Shown: positions 1 through 9,403, numbered from the stretch's first letter. The stretch: DNA of 35,381 bases from JALGVA01 sp964617715 (GCA_964617715.1 CAZTZN010000023.1:1-35381), one strand, 5' to 3'. The notes: generated by a model from the letters alone, not told the origin. Numbers and translations: made by a program.

Positions 1-10
1 GCGTTCGAGA

Positions 11-50
11 GCGGCCCTGCGGGCCGCCCCCTCCCGGCGAGGGCGCCGGG
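11..50. repeat. Two adjacent GC-rich hairpins at the left edge
   Basis: Two perfect stem-loops lie side by side. Positions 11-27 form a 7-bp stem (GCGGCCC/GGGCCGC) with a 3-nt loop, and 33-50 form a 7-bp stem (CCCGGCG/CGCCGGG) with a 4-nt loop. No T-run follows on either strand, so a classical intrinsic terminator is not supported. They may be the end of an upstream transcript or a dispersed palindromic repeat. The rest of 1-237 holds nothing else that I can identify except the ribosome binding site of the next gene. Confidence 0.45.
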
Positions 51-237
51 GGCACAACGGCAACGGCCGAACGACAACGGCGGCGAGGTCTGCGCTTGCG
101 TGCTCCGAGGCCGTTTGCGCCCCTCTGCGGAATAGTGATGCCCCTTCGGGCTCGGGCCACGAAATGTGCAGGTTCGTCCCGCCCTCGCCCCGAATAGCCC
201 GGCAGTCCGCGACTTCAACGCCACGGAGCCTTCAACT

Positions 238-2439
238 ATGCCTGTGCTGCGACCGACCCCACAGGGGCCGATGACCAGGGAAGAAATGAGACGCGCCTTC
301 GGCTGGGCGGAGCTGATACCTGCCGAGCCAGTGGTCGCGGGGAGCTGGGGGACCTGGCGGGTGGTCTACCACGTCGGCGAGTACGGCTTCGACGACGGCG
401 GCACACTCATGATCTCCTGGCGCTTCGCCACCGACTGGGGCGGGCCGCAGTTCGACGACCCGGGCGCGCCCGATTACTGCACGCTCGAGACGGACGGACG
501 TGCGGCGCTGCGCGGACGCTTCGACACCAAGGCGGGTGTGCGCCCGTGGCGCAAGTCCACGGTTATCGACGTGTTCGACGATGGCCTGCTCGCGGGCGAG
601 ACGATTACCGTGACCTTCGGGGACACCACCGGCGGCTCACCCGGGTCACGCGCCCAGACCTTCTGCGAGGAGACCTTCGAGTGGCGCGTGCAGGTCAACC
701 CGTTCGCGACGGGTGAGTTTATCCTCCTGCCCGACCCGCCCGAGATCGAGGTGGTCTCGGGCCCGGCCCGGCGGCTGGTGTGCATCGTGCCCTCGCGCGC
801 CAACGTTGACGAGCCGGTCGAGGTGGTAGTCAAGGCCGAGGACGCCTGGGGCAACCCCGCCCGCGGCTACACGGGCACGGTGCGCCTCGATGCGCCCGGC
901 TTCGTCGGCCTTCCCGAGAGCTACACCTTCGTCCCCGCCGAGCGCGGTGTCCACCGCTTCTGCGCGCACGCCACACAGGTGGGCGAACACCGGGTGGTGG
1001 TCAGCGATGACGCCATCGGCGCGCGCGCGGTGAGCAATCCGCTGGTGACGCCACTGGAGATGCTGACCACGCGCGTGTTCTGGGCGGATCTGCACGGGCA
1101 GTCCGAGGAGACCGTGGGCAGCAACACCGCCGAGGACTACCACCGCTTCGCCCGCGACGATGCCGCGCTCGACGTGGTCGGCCACCAGGGCAACGACTTC
1201 CAGGTCACCGAGGAGAACTGGGCTGAGCTGCAGCGCCTGGCGCGCGAGTACACGCAACCGGGGCGCTTCGTGGTGCTGCTCGGCTACGAGTGGTCGGGCA
1301 ACACCGCCGGCGGCGGCGACCACAATATCTACTGGCCGGCACCCGACCGGCCAATCTTCCGCTCCTGCCACGCGCTGATCCCCGACAAGTCCACCGTGGA
1401 CAGTGACCGCTACCCCATCGAGCGCCTCTACGAGGAGTTGCGCGCGCGCGGGGGCATCGCCGTCCCGCATGTGGGCGGGCGGCGCGCGGACCTCTCCCGC
1501 CACGATCCCGACGTCGTGCCGCTGGTCGAGATCTACTCCGCGTGGGGACAGTTTGAGTGGATGTTGACCGAGAGTCTGGCGATGGGCCACCGTGTGGGCG
1601 TGGTTGCGGGCAGCGACGGACACAAGGGGCGTCCGGGCGGCAGCTACCCCGGCGCGTCGCAGTTCGGCGCCTACGGCGGCCTGACCGGGATCATCGCCGA
1701 GGAGCTGACGTCCGAGGCGATCTTCGCGGCCCTGCGCGCGCGCAGTTGCTACGCCACCACCGGGCAGCGCATCGTGCTGCGCGTGCAGCTCGACGGCCAC
1801 CCGATGGGCTCGGAGCTGAGCGCCGACGGGCCGGTGACGCTCACCTGCCACGTCGCGGGCACCGCCGGCATCCGCTCCGTCGAGGTGCTGCGCGACAACG
1901 AGATGGTGCACGTGCACGATCCGCTGGCCGACGCGCCGCTGTCGGAGGACCTGGTGCGTGTCATCTGGAGTGGCGCGCGCATCCTCGGTCGCGACCGCGC
2001 CACCACCTGGGACGGCCGCATCGACGTCGCCGGCGCGACCATCGAAGAGGCCATCGGCTACGCCTTCGACGGCCCCCAGGAGGGGCTGACTGAAGTGAGC
2101 GGCTCCTCAGTTGCGTGGGAGTCGATCACCACCGGCGACGAGGATGGGGTGACGCTGCGGCTTGGCGACGTCGAGTGTGCCCGGCTGCGCTTCCGCTCAG
2201 GCCCGGCAGAGTTCGAGTGCGACCTGGCCGCCCTCGACCGCGAGCCGTTCGTGGTCGAGGCGGGGGCGATCGAGCAGCGGGTGGTAGTGCAGCGCCTGCC
2301 TGTGGGGGAGCCGCCGTCCTCGGTGACCTTCACGTGGTTCGATGATCCGCCGGCGGGCACCAGCGCGTACTGGGTGCGCGTGACCCAGGATGACGGGGCG
2401 CACGCCTGGTCGAGCCCGGTGTTCGTGGAGCGGGACTGA
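238..2439 (+). CDS. DUF3604 family protein (PHP-like metal-dependent hydrolase)
   Basis: Predicted cytoplasmic metalloprotein of 733 aa with no signal peptide. I start at ATG 238 because CGGAG lies 9 bases upstream; the in-frame GTG at 166 has no such site and adds an unfolded-looking leader. Residues about 30-270 look like beta-sandwich or Ig-like domains. Residues about 275-560 carry the DUF3604/PHP-type core with candidate metal ligands in the usual order: WADLHGQ (D284, H286), GHQGNDF (H316), GYEW (E351), H362, PHVGG (H411), E431 and GSDGH (D460, H462). A second beta-rich region closes the protein. DUF3604 proteins are common beside sulfatases and Gfo/Idh/MocA genes but their reaction is not established, so no substrate is assigned. 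The gene stands alone, 104 bp before the VIT fragment. Confidence 0.85.
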   Translation: MPVLRPTPQGPMTREEMRRAFGWAELIPAEPVVAGSWGTWRVVYHVGEYGFDDGGTLMISWRFATDWGGPQFDDPGAPDYCTLETDGRAALRGRFDTKAGVRPWRKSTVIDVFDDGLLAGETITVTFGDTTGGSPGSRAQTFCEETFEWRVQVNPFATGEFILLPDPPEIEVVSGPARRLVCIVPSRANVDEPVEVVVKAEDAWGNPARGYTGTVRLDAPGFVGLPESYTFVPAERGVHRFCAHATQVGEHRVVVSDDAIGARAVSNPLVTPLEMLTTRVFWADLHGQSEETVGSNTAEDYHRFARDDAALDVVGHQGNDFQVTEENWAELQRLAREYTQPGRFVVLLGYEWSGNTAGGGDHNIYWPAPDRPIFRSCHALIPDKSTVDSDRYPIERLYEELRARGGIAVPHVGGRRADLSRHDPDVVPLVEIYSAWGQFEWMLTESLAMGHRVGVVAGSDGHKGRPGGSYPGASQFGAYGGLTGIIAEELTSEAIFAALRARSCYATTGQRIVLRVQLDGHPMGSELSADGPVTLTCHVAGTAGIRSVEVLRDNEMVHVHDPLADAPLSEDLVRVIWSGARILGRDRATTWDGRIDVAGATIEEAIGYAFDGPQEGLTEVSGSSVAWESITTGDEDGVTLRLGDVECARLRFRSGPAEFECDLAALDREPFVVEAGAIEQRVVVQRLPVGEPPSSVTFTWFDDPPAGTSAYWVRVTQDDGAHAWSSPVFVERD

Positions 2440-2543
2440 TCCGCGAAGCCGGACCGGGTAAGGCGTTGCCCGGATACGCACAGCGGGCGGGCTTCGCCGC
2501 AGCAACGTACGTCGTCATCGCGGGACCGCGATCCCCTGTCCGA

Positions 2544-3005
2544 ATGTCCTCCCTCGGGAGCCTGCGGGTAATCGTCGAGCCGGGAGAAGAGCCGCTGGAG
2601 TTCCCTCTCCGGCACACCGATGTCCGTGCCGCGATCGCCGGGATGGTCGCGCACGTCACCGTGACTCAGACCTTCGCGAACCCCTACGAGGACACCATCG
2701 AGGCCGTCTACGTCTTCCCGCTGCCCGAGAACGCCGCGGTCAATGACATGACCATGAAGATCGGCGACCGCACCATCCGCGGGTTGATCAAGAAGCGCAC
2801 GGAGGCGCGCGAGATCTACGAGCAGGCGCGCGAGGCGGGGCAGATCGCCGGCCTGCTTGAGCAGGAGCGGCCCAACATCTTCACCCGGTCGGTCGCCAAC
2901 ATCACCCCCGGCGCCAAGGGCTCGGGCTGGACCGCCGAGACCGACGCGGAGCCGACGACCGCGTGGGCGCTGGGGATCAACGTGATGGTCTGGCTGCTGC
3001 AGTAG
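2544..3005 (+). pseudogene. Truncated VIT-domain protein, lacking the vWA domain
   Basis: The 153-aa product from ATG 2544 contains one VIT (vault protein inter-alpha-trypsin) domain at about residues 14-125, with the typical YVFPLPENAAV, IKKRTEAREIYEQA and ERPNIFTRSVANITPGA segments. Family members normally continue for several hundred residues into a von Willebrand A domain with a MIDAS motif. Here the reading frame passes, right after ITPGAK, into a 28-aa tail rich in Gly, Thr and Trp, and stops. An internal deletion that kept only the far C-terminus, or an assembly collapse, would explain this. No good ribosome binding site is seen at 2544; a TTG at 2466 is the alternative start. I call it a broken gene, though a stand-alone VIT protein cannot be excluded. 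Confidence 0.6.
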
Positions 3006-3017
3006 CGGCGTCCCTCC

Positions 3018-3031
3018 CCTGCCCGGGCAGG
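3018..3031. terminator. Perfect palindrome between convergent genes
   Basis: A 14-bp perfect palindrome (CCTGCCCGGGCAGG) sits in the 71-bp gap between the converging VIT fragment and the ceramidase-like gene. Its position fits a bidirectional termination signal. There is no T-tract and essentially no loop, so a rho-independent function is uncertain. Confidence 0.3.
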
Positions 3032-3076
3032 CTCGCGTCTGTTCCGTTGCCGTGCGCAGGGGCGGCATGCCCACGC

Positions 3077-4489
3077 CTACCGGCCCTGGTCGTCCGCCGC
3101 CTGCCCCTCTGCCATCTCCCCGAGCAGCGCGACCGCCTGCTCTCTGATCATGTCGAAGGCCGCGGGAGCCAGCTTCGCCCAGTAGCGTGTCTCGGCCTCA
3201 TGGCCGCCGCGCGCCAGCGCCTCGGCGAAGGGGATGTACCCCACATAGTGCGAGGTGCAGTGCGCGATGAAGGTCTGCGCGAAGGGCGACGCGAGCTTAA
3301 TCGCCAGCCCCAGCTCGACGAACGGCTCGCCCGGCAGGCCCACGATCGCCGTGTCGCCGATCCGCAGCACCTGAATCTCGTAAACGAGGTCCGCGTTGCG
3401 CTGCCGCTGCAGGTGCACGCTCCAGACGCTCGCGGCGGTGATCCACTCGCGGGTGAGCTGGCCCGGGCGGTCGGGGTCCCAGGGCGGCTCCGGGTCGGCT
3501 TCGAGCACTCCACGCGCCCACGACAGCTCCTCGTCAGTCGGCTCGCGCAGGGGGATGGGCAGGCGCGCCAGTCGCCGGTCGAGCGTCACATCGTCGGTGA
3601 ACTCAAGGCGCTCGAGCAGCATGCGCGTGGTTTCGGCCAGCCCCGCGCCCATGGGTCGGTGGTCCGAGCGGTCCGCGGGATTGATGTTGCCGCACGCGCC
3701 GTTGATCACCAGCGGCACACACTCGGTGCCGAAGGTGTCCTGCACGCGCGCCGCCCACTCCCCCGGCCAGTCCGCCGAGACCAGCGGCCGCGGGAAGACG
3801 CACACCGGGTGGCAGGTGTGATGCAGCAGCATCGCCGGCACCTTCATCGAGGGCTCGCGCACCACCAGCAGCCCCACCTCGGGGTCGATCGGCCCCTCGA
3901 TGTAGCGGATGGTCTGCGTCCCCTGCGGCTGCGCCCACACGCCGGTGGTCATGGTGATGCCACCGTCTACTGTGACCGCGCGCCGGTTGGCCGCCCACCG
4001 CCCGTCCGAGCCCGAGGCCGCCGCGATCTGCACCGGCCGCAGGCCGCCCAGCGCCTCGCCCACCGCCTCAACCGCGCGCCCGGCGGCCCACTCGCTGTAC
4101 GCCGCATCGCCGCCGCGCACCCACTCGAACTGAGCGGGAAGCTCGGGGAAGTCCGGATCGAGCATGAAGTGGCCGATGGGCGGGGCGGAGTGCGTCTGCG
4201 TCGCGTGCACCATGAGCGCGTCGGGGTCGAGTTCGAACTCCGTCGCGGCCTGCTCGCGGATGCGCTCGGTCCACTCCTCGGTGATGATAGTGACATCCAG
4301 CGCCAGCAGGCACAGCCGCCTGCCGCCCGCCTCGAAGGCGACGGCCCTGGCGTAGAGCGGATCGAGCGCCACCCGCGCCGGCCGGTAGTAGCCAACCGCG
4401 CCCGCCAGGTGCGTCCCCGCCGGCGGCGTGATCTCCACCTGTGCCGCGCCCGCGCGCAGCCGGTCTCCCGTCATCGCGCTCACCTGCAT
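3077..4489 (-). CDS. Neutral/alkaline non-lysosomal ceramidase N-terminal domain protein
   Basis: 470-aa member of the neutral ceramidase family (amide hydrolases that release a fatty acid from ceramide in characterised members). Visible family marks are an N-terminal AGAAQVEITPPAGTHLAGAVG segment, MVHATQTHSAPPIGH (H95, H100, candidate zinc-site region), LLHHTCHPV, and NGACGNINPADRS. It is much shorter than true secreted ceramidases, which have about 650-750 residues and a C-terminal Ig-like domain, and it has no signal peptide, so it is probably cytoplasmic with a different amide or ester substrate. I choose ATG 4489: the Shine-Dalgarno GAGGTGAT lies just upstream and is formed by the last codons and stop of the preceding gene. 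A GTG two codons earlier overlaps that stop. Translational coupling with the giant upstream gene is therefore likely. Confidence 0.75.
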   Translation of the reverse strand: MQVSAMTGDRLRAGAAQVEITPPAGTHLAGAVGYYRPARVALDPLYARAVAFEAGGRRLCLLALDVTIITEEWTERIREQAATEFELDPDALMVHATQTHSAPPIGHFMLDPDFPELPAQFEWVRGGDAAYSEWAAGRAVEAVGEALGGLRPVQIAAASGSDGRWAANRRAVTVDGGITMTTGVWAQPQGTQTIRYIEGPIDPEVGLLVVREPSMKVPAMLLHHTCHPVCVFPRPLVSADWPGEWAARVQDTFGTECVPLVINGACGNINPADRSDHRPMGAGLAETTRMLLERLEFTDDVTLDRRLARLPIPLREPTDEELSWARGVLEADPEPPWDPDRPGQLTREWITAASVWSVHLQRQRNADLVYEIQVLRIGDTAIVGLPGEPFVELGLAIKLASPFAQTFIAHCTSHYVGYIPFAEALARGGHEAETRYWAKLAPAAFDMIREQAVALLGEMAEGQAADDQGR

Positions 4490-4491
4490 GA

Positions 4492-7400
4492 TCACCTCAG
4501 ATCGAACCAGATGTCTACGGTGATGTTCTCGCCGAAGGGGACGCCGATGCCCTCGGCGTGGAGCCAGCCCGGTGGCTGGGTGAAGGTGGCCGCCGAGATC
4601 TGCGACGAGGCGGTGCGACCGTCCGCCAGCTCAAGCTCCAGCCAGAACCGGCGTACCTTGAAGTAGTCGCGGCCGGGGTTGCGCAGCTCGAAGCGGTTGC
4701 GGAAGTCCAGCGTCGCAATGGCCTCGGGCGTCAGCTGGACGCCCACGCCCTCCGCCCACACGCCCTCGGTCTCATTGCCGCCCGCAGGGGCCATGTTGCC
4801 CAGCTCGACCCCGTTGAGCACCGCGAAGGTCCCGTACGGCTCGCCGGTGCCCGACAGGCCCATGCCATCGTAGCGCAGCCAGCCGCGCCGCGCGGCGCGC
4901 AGGTCCTCCACCGTCAGTCCCGCGACCGGGAAGGGCGGCGGCTCGCGCCGGAAGGCCTCGCCTGTGCCCTCGAGCACCCGCACCAGCATCGGCTCGAGAG
5001 TTTCGATCCGAATGTCGGTAGCGCACGCCCAGTCGCCCGTGGTGTTGTCGTCGGTACCCGGGTCCACGATCAGCTTGGGCCGGATGGTCTGCCCGGCCCA
5101 GGGCGACAGGTCGCCCTCGATCGGCAGCCACTGGTGATCGGGCACCACCCGCTCGGCGATGATGGTCTCCGTGCCGGCCTCGTCGATCACCGCCAGCTTG
5201 TAGAGGATGCCATCGCCCAGGTCACTGCCGTCACCCTTACCTGCCAGCGCGCGGAAGGCCGCCGGCGGCTGCGCGGGCAGCGTCACCGGATCCCAGGTCG
5301 CGAATACGTAACCGGTGGCCCCGACATAGGGCGGGTGCGCGACCAGACCCCGCTTCTGCTCGCCGCCGCAGCGCCGCTCGCCCGCGCGGATATCCGCGCG
5401 GGTGTCGGCGAAGTCACCGGTCTCCTCGCCGCCGCGCAGGCACATCCCGCCCCGCCAGTGGTCCGGCATGGGCACGATCTCGGCGAGGTCGCGGATGACC
5501 TGCATACCACGCTCGACCCGCTGAGACAGGCCCTCGGCCTCGATGTCGATGACCAGCACATCGGCCGACTCCTCCTGCGGTTCGCCCAGGTCGAACTCGA
5601 CCGTCGCGGGCACGTCCGGCTCAAGCGTCACCTGCTGAGCCTCGTCGCCGAGCGCAATCGTGAACTGCGCCGCGCGCGCCAGGTTGCTCGTTAACGCCAG
5701 CGAGAGCACATCGCCCTTCAGCGCGACCTCGGAGCGTGTCAGCGGCACCACGGTGAAGTCGATCCAGCGCCCCTCGAGCTGCTCCCACACGCGGTCGCCG
5801 GGACTCGCGTCCGCGGGGATGGTCACCTCGTGCTCCTGTGCGCCCCGCACAATCACCGTCTCGCCCGCCACCACCGTGTCGCGGTCGCAGGCCAGGTCAT
5901 TGCCGGCCGGCTCGCCCTGCGCGAGCAGGTAGCTGAAGGCGCCCTCGACCGGCATGACCCAGGTCAGGCCGCGCGCGTGACGCACCTGCGCCGGGCCGAT
6001 CTCGGCGCCGTCGAAGTCCAGCGCCACCGCGGTGCCGGCGTCGATGGCGAAGCCGCACTCGGCTCCCTGGTAGGGGATGACCTCCCAGCGCCCGTCGCCC
6101 AGGATGCGGCAGACGCCCTGCCCGGTTGATGCCGCCCGCGCGAAGCGCACAGGCCGCCCACGGCCGTCCACGTAGAGATAGGCGGGCGTGGCCGCGTAGT
6201 CGCTGCGGTGGCCGTTCGGGTCGGCCGAGAGCACCTCAACGCCGTCGGTGGTCCAGCCCGCGTAGCCGTTGGGCGGCAGGTCGATGGAGTGGCCGAAGGC
6301 CTCGCAGCGCATGCGCTCGGTGCGCGAGCCGTTGGCGGCGGTTACGGTCCCGTCATCGTAGAGCGTGACGACCTGCGAGCGGCGGAAGGCGCCGGTGGCG
6401 ATGGCCGCGGAGGTGTCGAGTAGCTCTCCGGCGGCATTGACGTAGCGGATCTCCTGCGCGCTGGCGAGGGCATAGCGCGAGTGAAGCTGCTGGAGCATGT
6501 AGTAGCTGCGCAGCGCGTTGTGATAGCCGCCCTCCATGACCAGAAAGCCGGTATGCCCGAAGGCGACGGTGGCGGCGAGGAAGCGGTCAATGGAGGCGTC
6601 GATCTCCTCGCGCGTGCTGCCCAGGCTGGCATTGCGGCCGTAGAACATGCCGATGTTGCCCATGCCGAAGCTGGTGCAGCGCTCGTGCATGCGGCGCAGA
6701 TCGAAGTCCACCAGCCACGGGTTCTCGGCCGGCTTGTAGCGCTGGTCCTGACCGTAGTTGCCGTCGGTGAGGCCTGCGTACATCCAGTGCATGCCGCCCT
6801 CGGAGTAGACCGGGCCGCCCCACGCGGCCTTCTGCAGCAGCATGATCTCGCCGTAGGCGTAGAAGGTGCCGGCCATGGTCCCGGCGCCGGGCACGCGCGC
6901 GTCGTAGTCCTCGCGATCCCAGGGCGCCACCGCCGTGTGCACGTCGCAGTAGGCGGTGGAGAAGTGGAACTTCTCCTCGATCTGCGGCGCCAGCAGGGCG
7001 CAGAACTCCACGGCGCGGGAGGGCTTGGGCGCGTAGCAGCGCGGCCAGGCCCGCTGGAGCTGGTTGTCGGGCGTGCGGATGACGTTGTCGATGGTGAAAT
7101 AGCCGTTGACCGCGGCGTAGTCGGTGAAGTTGTTGTAGGGCCCGTAGACGAACCCCAGCTCATCCTGCATGATGCGCGCGTAGTCGTAGGCGCCCTGATC
7201 GCCGCCCTTGCCCGGCGCGGTCCTGGTGCGGAAGGTGAAGCTCTCGCCGCCGTCGCGCCACATGGTCTCGTGGTCGGTGACCACGACCTCGGTCATGCCG
7301 TAGCGGTGGACCTTGCGCCAGAACGCGGCGTCGCTCTCGCGGTTGCCCGCGCCGTGTGCGCGCCACAATCGCGTCCCGGTGACCTCGAACCACGGGGAGC

Positions 7401-8826
7401 GCGGATTGTCAATGGTGGGCAGAACCTCCTCATAACGCGGCGAGACCGTGAGGAAGAAGCGCTCGTAACAGTCGTTGCGCATGCCGTCGGTCTTCGGGCG
7501 GTAGCGCACGCCTCCCTGGTAGGTGGCGCGCCCGTCACGGATTTCGTTGATGCCCCACAGCTCCGAGCCGTTGGTGCGGTACCAGTCGGTGTTGCCGGCC
7601 ACGAACAGCGGCGCATCTTCGGGCCCGGCTACCACCACCGCCGGCCGGGTGTTGCGGTAGACGTAGTACGGGTTGGTCACCAGCCGTGGGTTCTCCAGGC
7701 CCTCCGCAAAGCCGTAACGCACCTCGCCCACCACGCCACCCGGGCAGATGGTGTCGATTACCAGGGATTTGCCCCACAGGCGGTAGCTGTAGGCCACCTC
7801 GGCCTCGGTCGCGCCCGCGGCGACGCGCCAGCGCATGGTCACGGCGTCACCCTCGCGCTCGACGCCGAGCAGCTCGGCGTTCTCGGGCGGCGCCGGGCCA
7901 TCGGCGGTCACCAGCCGCACGCCGCCCTCGGCGCAGGGCCCGAAGGCCTCGCCGCGGCCCTGCCACTGTGCTGTGATGTCGCTCCATGTGCCGCTCTCGG
8001 GCTCGATGCGGTAGACGAGCGTGCCGTCGTCGCCCGCATAGGTGAATACCCAGGCTTCGCCATCCTGCGCCAGGTCGGTGGTGAAGGTGTCGGTCAGGTT
8101 CGGCGGCAGGATGGTCTGCTCGCGCGTGGGGAAGGGCAGCCGCCCCGGACCGGTGTTCAGGGCGACGTCCTGGCCGGGGAACATGTCAATCCCGCGCATC
8201 GGCCGCGGCTGGAACTGCAGCGGGGGGAACTCCTCGGTGAAGAACACCAGGTTGTCCAGGTAGATCACGCGGTCGCTGGTGTTGTGGCCGCCGGTGATCT
8301 CGAAGCCGAGGAACTTCGCCCCGTCGCGCAGGCGCTCGAGCTGCCCGGCCGTCAGGCGCAGGTGGGGCATGAACCACTCCTTCCAGTACACGCGCGTCAG
8401 GCTCAGCGTCATCGGTTCGCCGGCCGCGTCCTCAAGCAGCAGGTTGATGTTCACCGGCGGAGTGGTCGGGTTCGGGCTGAACGACCAGTTGTTGCCGTAG
8501 ACCCACAGCGTGACGGCGTCGAAGGGCGCAGGGATGTCGATCGGCGCCGGCGGCAGCACACGCACTGTCGGGCTGTCGCCCGTCGCACGGTAGGTCAGCT
8601 TGCCGACGTAGTCGCCCCAGATGAGCTGCTCCTGCGAGCGCTCGAAGCTCGCCTCGGAGCCCCCGGTCTCGACCGTCCACCCGGTCAGGTCCTCGAAGTC
8701 AATCAGAGGAGGGTGATGGTCCTGCGTGCGCCCGGCCCAGTCCAGCTCGTACGGGCGCTGCCCGACCTGCTCCTGGGCGAGGGCGGCGGACGCGCAGATG
8801 GCGACGGCGATGAGCAACATGAGCAT
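4492..8826 (-). CDS. Giant secreted glycoside-hydrolase-like protein (1444 aa)
   Basis: Start ATG 8826 follows GGAGGG at 7-nt spacing and gives a clear signal peptide (MLMLLIAVAICASAALAQ). Residues about 40-200 look like a carbohydrate-binding beta-sandwich. About 230-480 is a beta-rich region like the N-terminal domain of large glycosidases. About 480-830 reads as a catalytic barrel, with AYCDVHTA (D628) and PVYSEGG (E676) as candidate nucleophile and acid/base; that arrangement recalls GH101/GH129-type enzymes, which act on alpha-GalNAc, but this is a low-confidence analogy. The last 500 residues are further beta-rich modules, probably binding or accessory. It is exported and followed within 3 nt by the ceramidase-like gene. 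I cannot name the substrate or an exact family. Long open frames on the opposite strand are high-GC artefacts. Confidence 0.65.
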   Translation of the reverse strand: MLMLLIAVAICASAALAQEQVGQRPYELDWAGRTQDHHPPLIDFEDLTGWTVETGGSEASFERSQEQLIWGDYVGKLTYRATGDSPTVRVLPPAPIDIPAPFDAVTLWVYGNNWSFSPNPTTPPVNINLLLEDAAGEPMTLSLTRVYWKEWFMPHLRLTAGQLERLRDGAKFLGFEITGGHNTSDRVIYLDNLVFFTEEFPPLQFQPRPMRGIDMFPGQDVALNTGPGRLPFPTREQTILPPNLTDTFTTDLAQDGEAWVFTYAGDDGTLVYRIEPESGTWSDITAQWQGRGEAFGPCAEGGVRLVTADGPAPPENAELLGVEREGDAVTMRWRVAAGATEAEVAYSYRLWGKSLVIDTICPGGVVGEVRYGFAEGLENPRLVTNPYYVYRNTRPAVVVAGPEDAPLFVAGNTDWYRTNGSELWGINEIRDGRATYQGGVRYRPKTDGMRNDCYERFFLTVSPRYEEVLPTIDNPRSPWFEVTGTRLWRAHGAGNRESDAAFWRKVHRYGMTEVVVTDHETMWRDGGESFTFRTRTAPGKGGDQGAYDYARIMQDELGFVYGPYNNFTDYAAVNGYFTIDNVIRTPDNQLQRAWPRCYAPKPSRAVEFCALLAPQIEEKFHFSTAYCDVHTAVAPWDREDYDARVPGAGTMAGTFYAYGEIMLLQKAAWGGPVYSEGGMHWMYAGLTDGNYGQDQRYKPAENPWLVDFDLRRMHERCTSFGMGNIGMFYGRNASLGSTREEIDASIDRFLAATVAFGHTGFLVMEGGYHNALRSYYMLQQLHSRYALASAQEIRYVNAAGELLDTSAAIATGAFRRSQVVTLYDDGTVTAANGSRTERMRCEAFGHSIDLPPNGYAGWTTDGVEVLSADPNGHRSDYAATPAYLYVDGRGRPVRFARAASTGQGVCRILGDGRWEVIPYQGAECGFAIDAGTAVALDFDGAEIGPAQVRHARGLTWVMPVEGAFSYLLAQGEPAGNDLACDRDTVVAGETVIVRGAQEHEVTIPADASPGDRVWEQLEGRWIDFTVVPLTRSEVALKGDVLSLALTSNLARAAQFTIALGDEAQQVTLEPDVPATVEFDLGEPQEESADVLVIDIEAEGLSQRVERGMQVIRDLAEIVPMPDHWRGGMCLRGGEETGDFADTRADIRAGERRCGGEQKRGLVAHPPYVGATGYVFATWDPVTLPAQPPAAFRALAGKGDGSDLGDGILYKLAVIDEAGTETIIAERVVPDHQWLPIEGDLSPWAGQTIRPKLIVDPGTDDNTTGDWACATDIRIETLEPMLVRVLEGTGEAFRREPPPFPVAGLTVEDLRAARRGWLRYDGMGLSGTGEPYGTFAVLNGVELGNMAPAGGNETEGVWAEGVGVQLTPEAIATLDFRNRFELRNPGRDYFKVRRFWLELELADGRTASSQISAATFTQPPGWLHAEGIGVPFGENITVDIWFDLR

Positions 8827-9028
8827 GACGGGGCCCTCCACATGCGTTCGGGTGCGCGAGCGATGCGCGAACGCGAGTTCCACGCCGGGTGCCGGCTCTC
8901 CTCGCGGGATACCTGCGCCCGGCTGGCGGCGGTACATGCCGAACCCCCGGCGCCCTCCGGCGGCCGGGTCGGCTCGGCGAGGTCTCAGTGCTGCGAACGG
9001 GCTGGGGGCGATGCTGCGATCGGGCTGC

Positions 9029-9403
9029 CTAGATGGCGTTGATGATGTCGGTGACGGAGACGATGCCCTGAATCTTCTCGTCGAAGATGACGGGCGCGCG
9101 GGAGAGTCCCACGTTGGCCATCAGCCGCGCCACGTGGCGGATGTCCAGGTCCTTGTTGATCACCACCAGCGGCTTGGTCATGATCTCGTGGACCCGCACC
9201 TCCTCCGGATCGCGGCTCCAGGCGGCGACCTCGTAGACGATGTCGCGCTGGGTCACGATCCCGTAGGCGTCCTCTGGCCCGCGTCGATCGACGATCAGGC
9301 AGCGCACGCCCTCGGACTTCATGAGGTCGATCGCTTCCCTCACCGTGGCACTTCCGTCGATGGTCACAACCTCAGTCGTCATCAGGTCCTTGGCGGTGGG
9401 CAT
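9029..9403 (-). CDS. Two-CBS-domain protein
   Basis: A 124-aa protein made almost entirely of a tandem CBS pair: CBS1 at about residues 1-58 (KDLMTTEVVTI, GIVTQRDIV) and CBS2 at about 65-124 (IMTKPLVVI, GIVSVTDI). Such stand-alone Bateman modules bind adenine nucleotides and act as energy or redox sensors, usually through a partner protein. ATG 9403 is chosen because GGAGGTG lies 6 nt upstream; a GTG three codons earlier lies inside that ribosome binding site. It is cytoplasmic. It sits in the minus-strand run between the stalk-domain gene and the giant secreted protein, with 114- and 202-bp gaps, so co-transcription is possible but not shown. The partner is unknown. Confidence 0.9.
   Translation of the reverse strand: MPTAKDLMTTEVVTIDGSATVREAIDLMKSEGVRCLIVDRRGPEDAYGIVTQRDIVYEVAAWSRDPEEVRVHEIMTKPLVVINKDLDIRHVARLMANVGLSRAPVIFDEKIQGIVSVTDIINAI

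Noticed and set aside
646..1917. 423-aa minus-strand frame inside the DUF3604 gene
   Set aside because: Antisense to a gene with intact metal-binding motifs; its own product has no recognisable feature.
6481..9042. 853-aa open frame on the plus strand opposite the giant secreted gene
   Set aside because: High GC at third positions removes stops on the opposite strand. Its product is Val/Ala/Arg/His-rich with no domain, while the minus strand has a signal peptide, a ribosome binding site and domain motifs.
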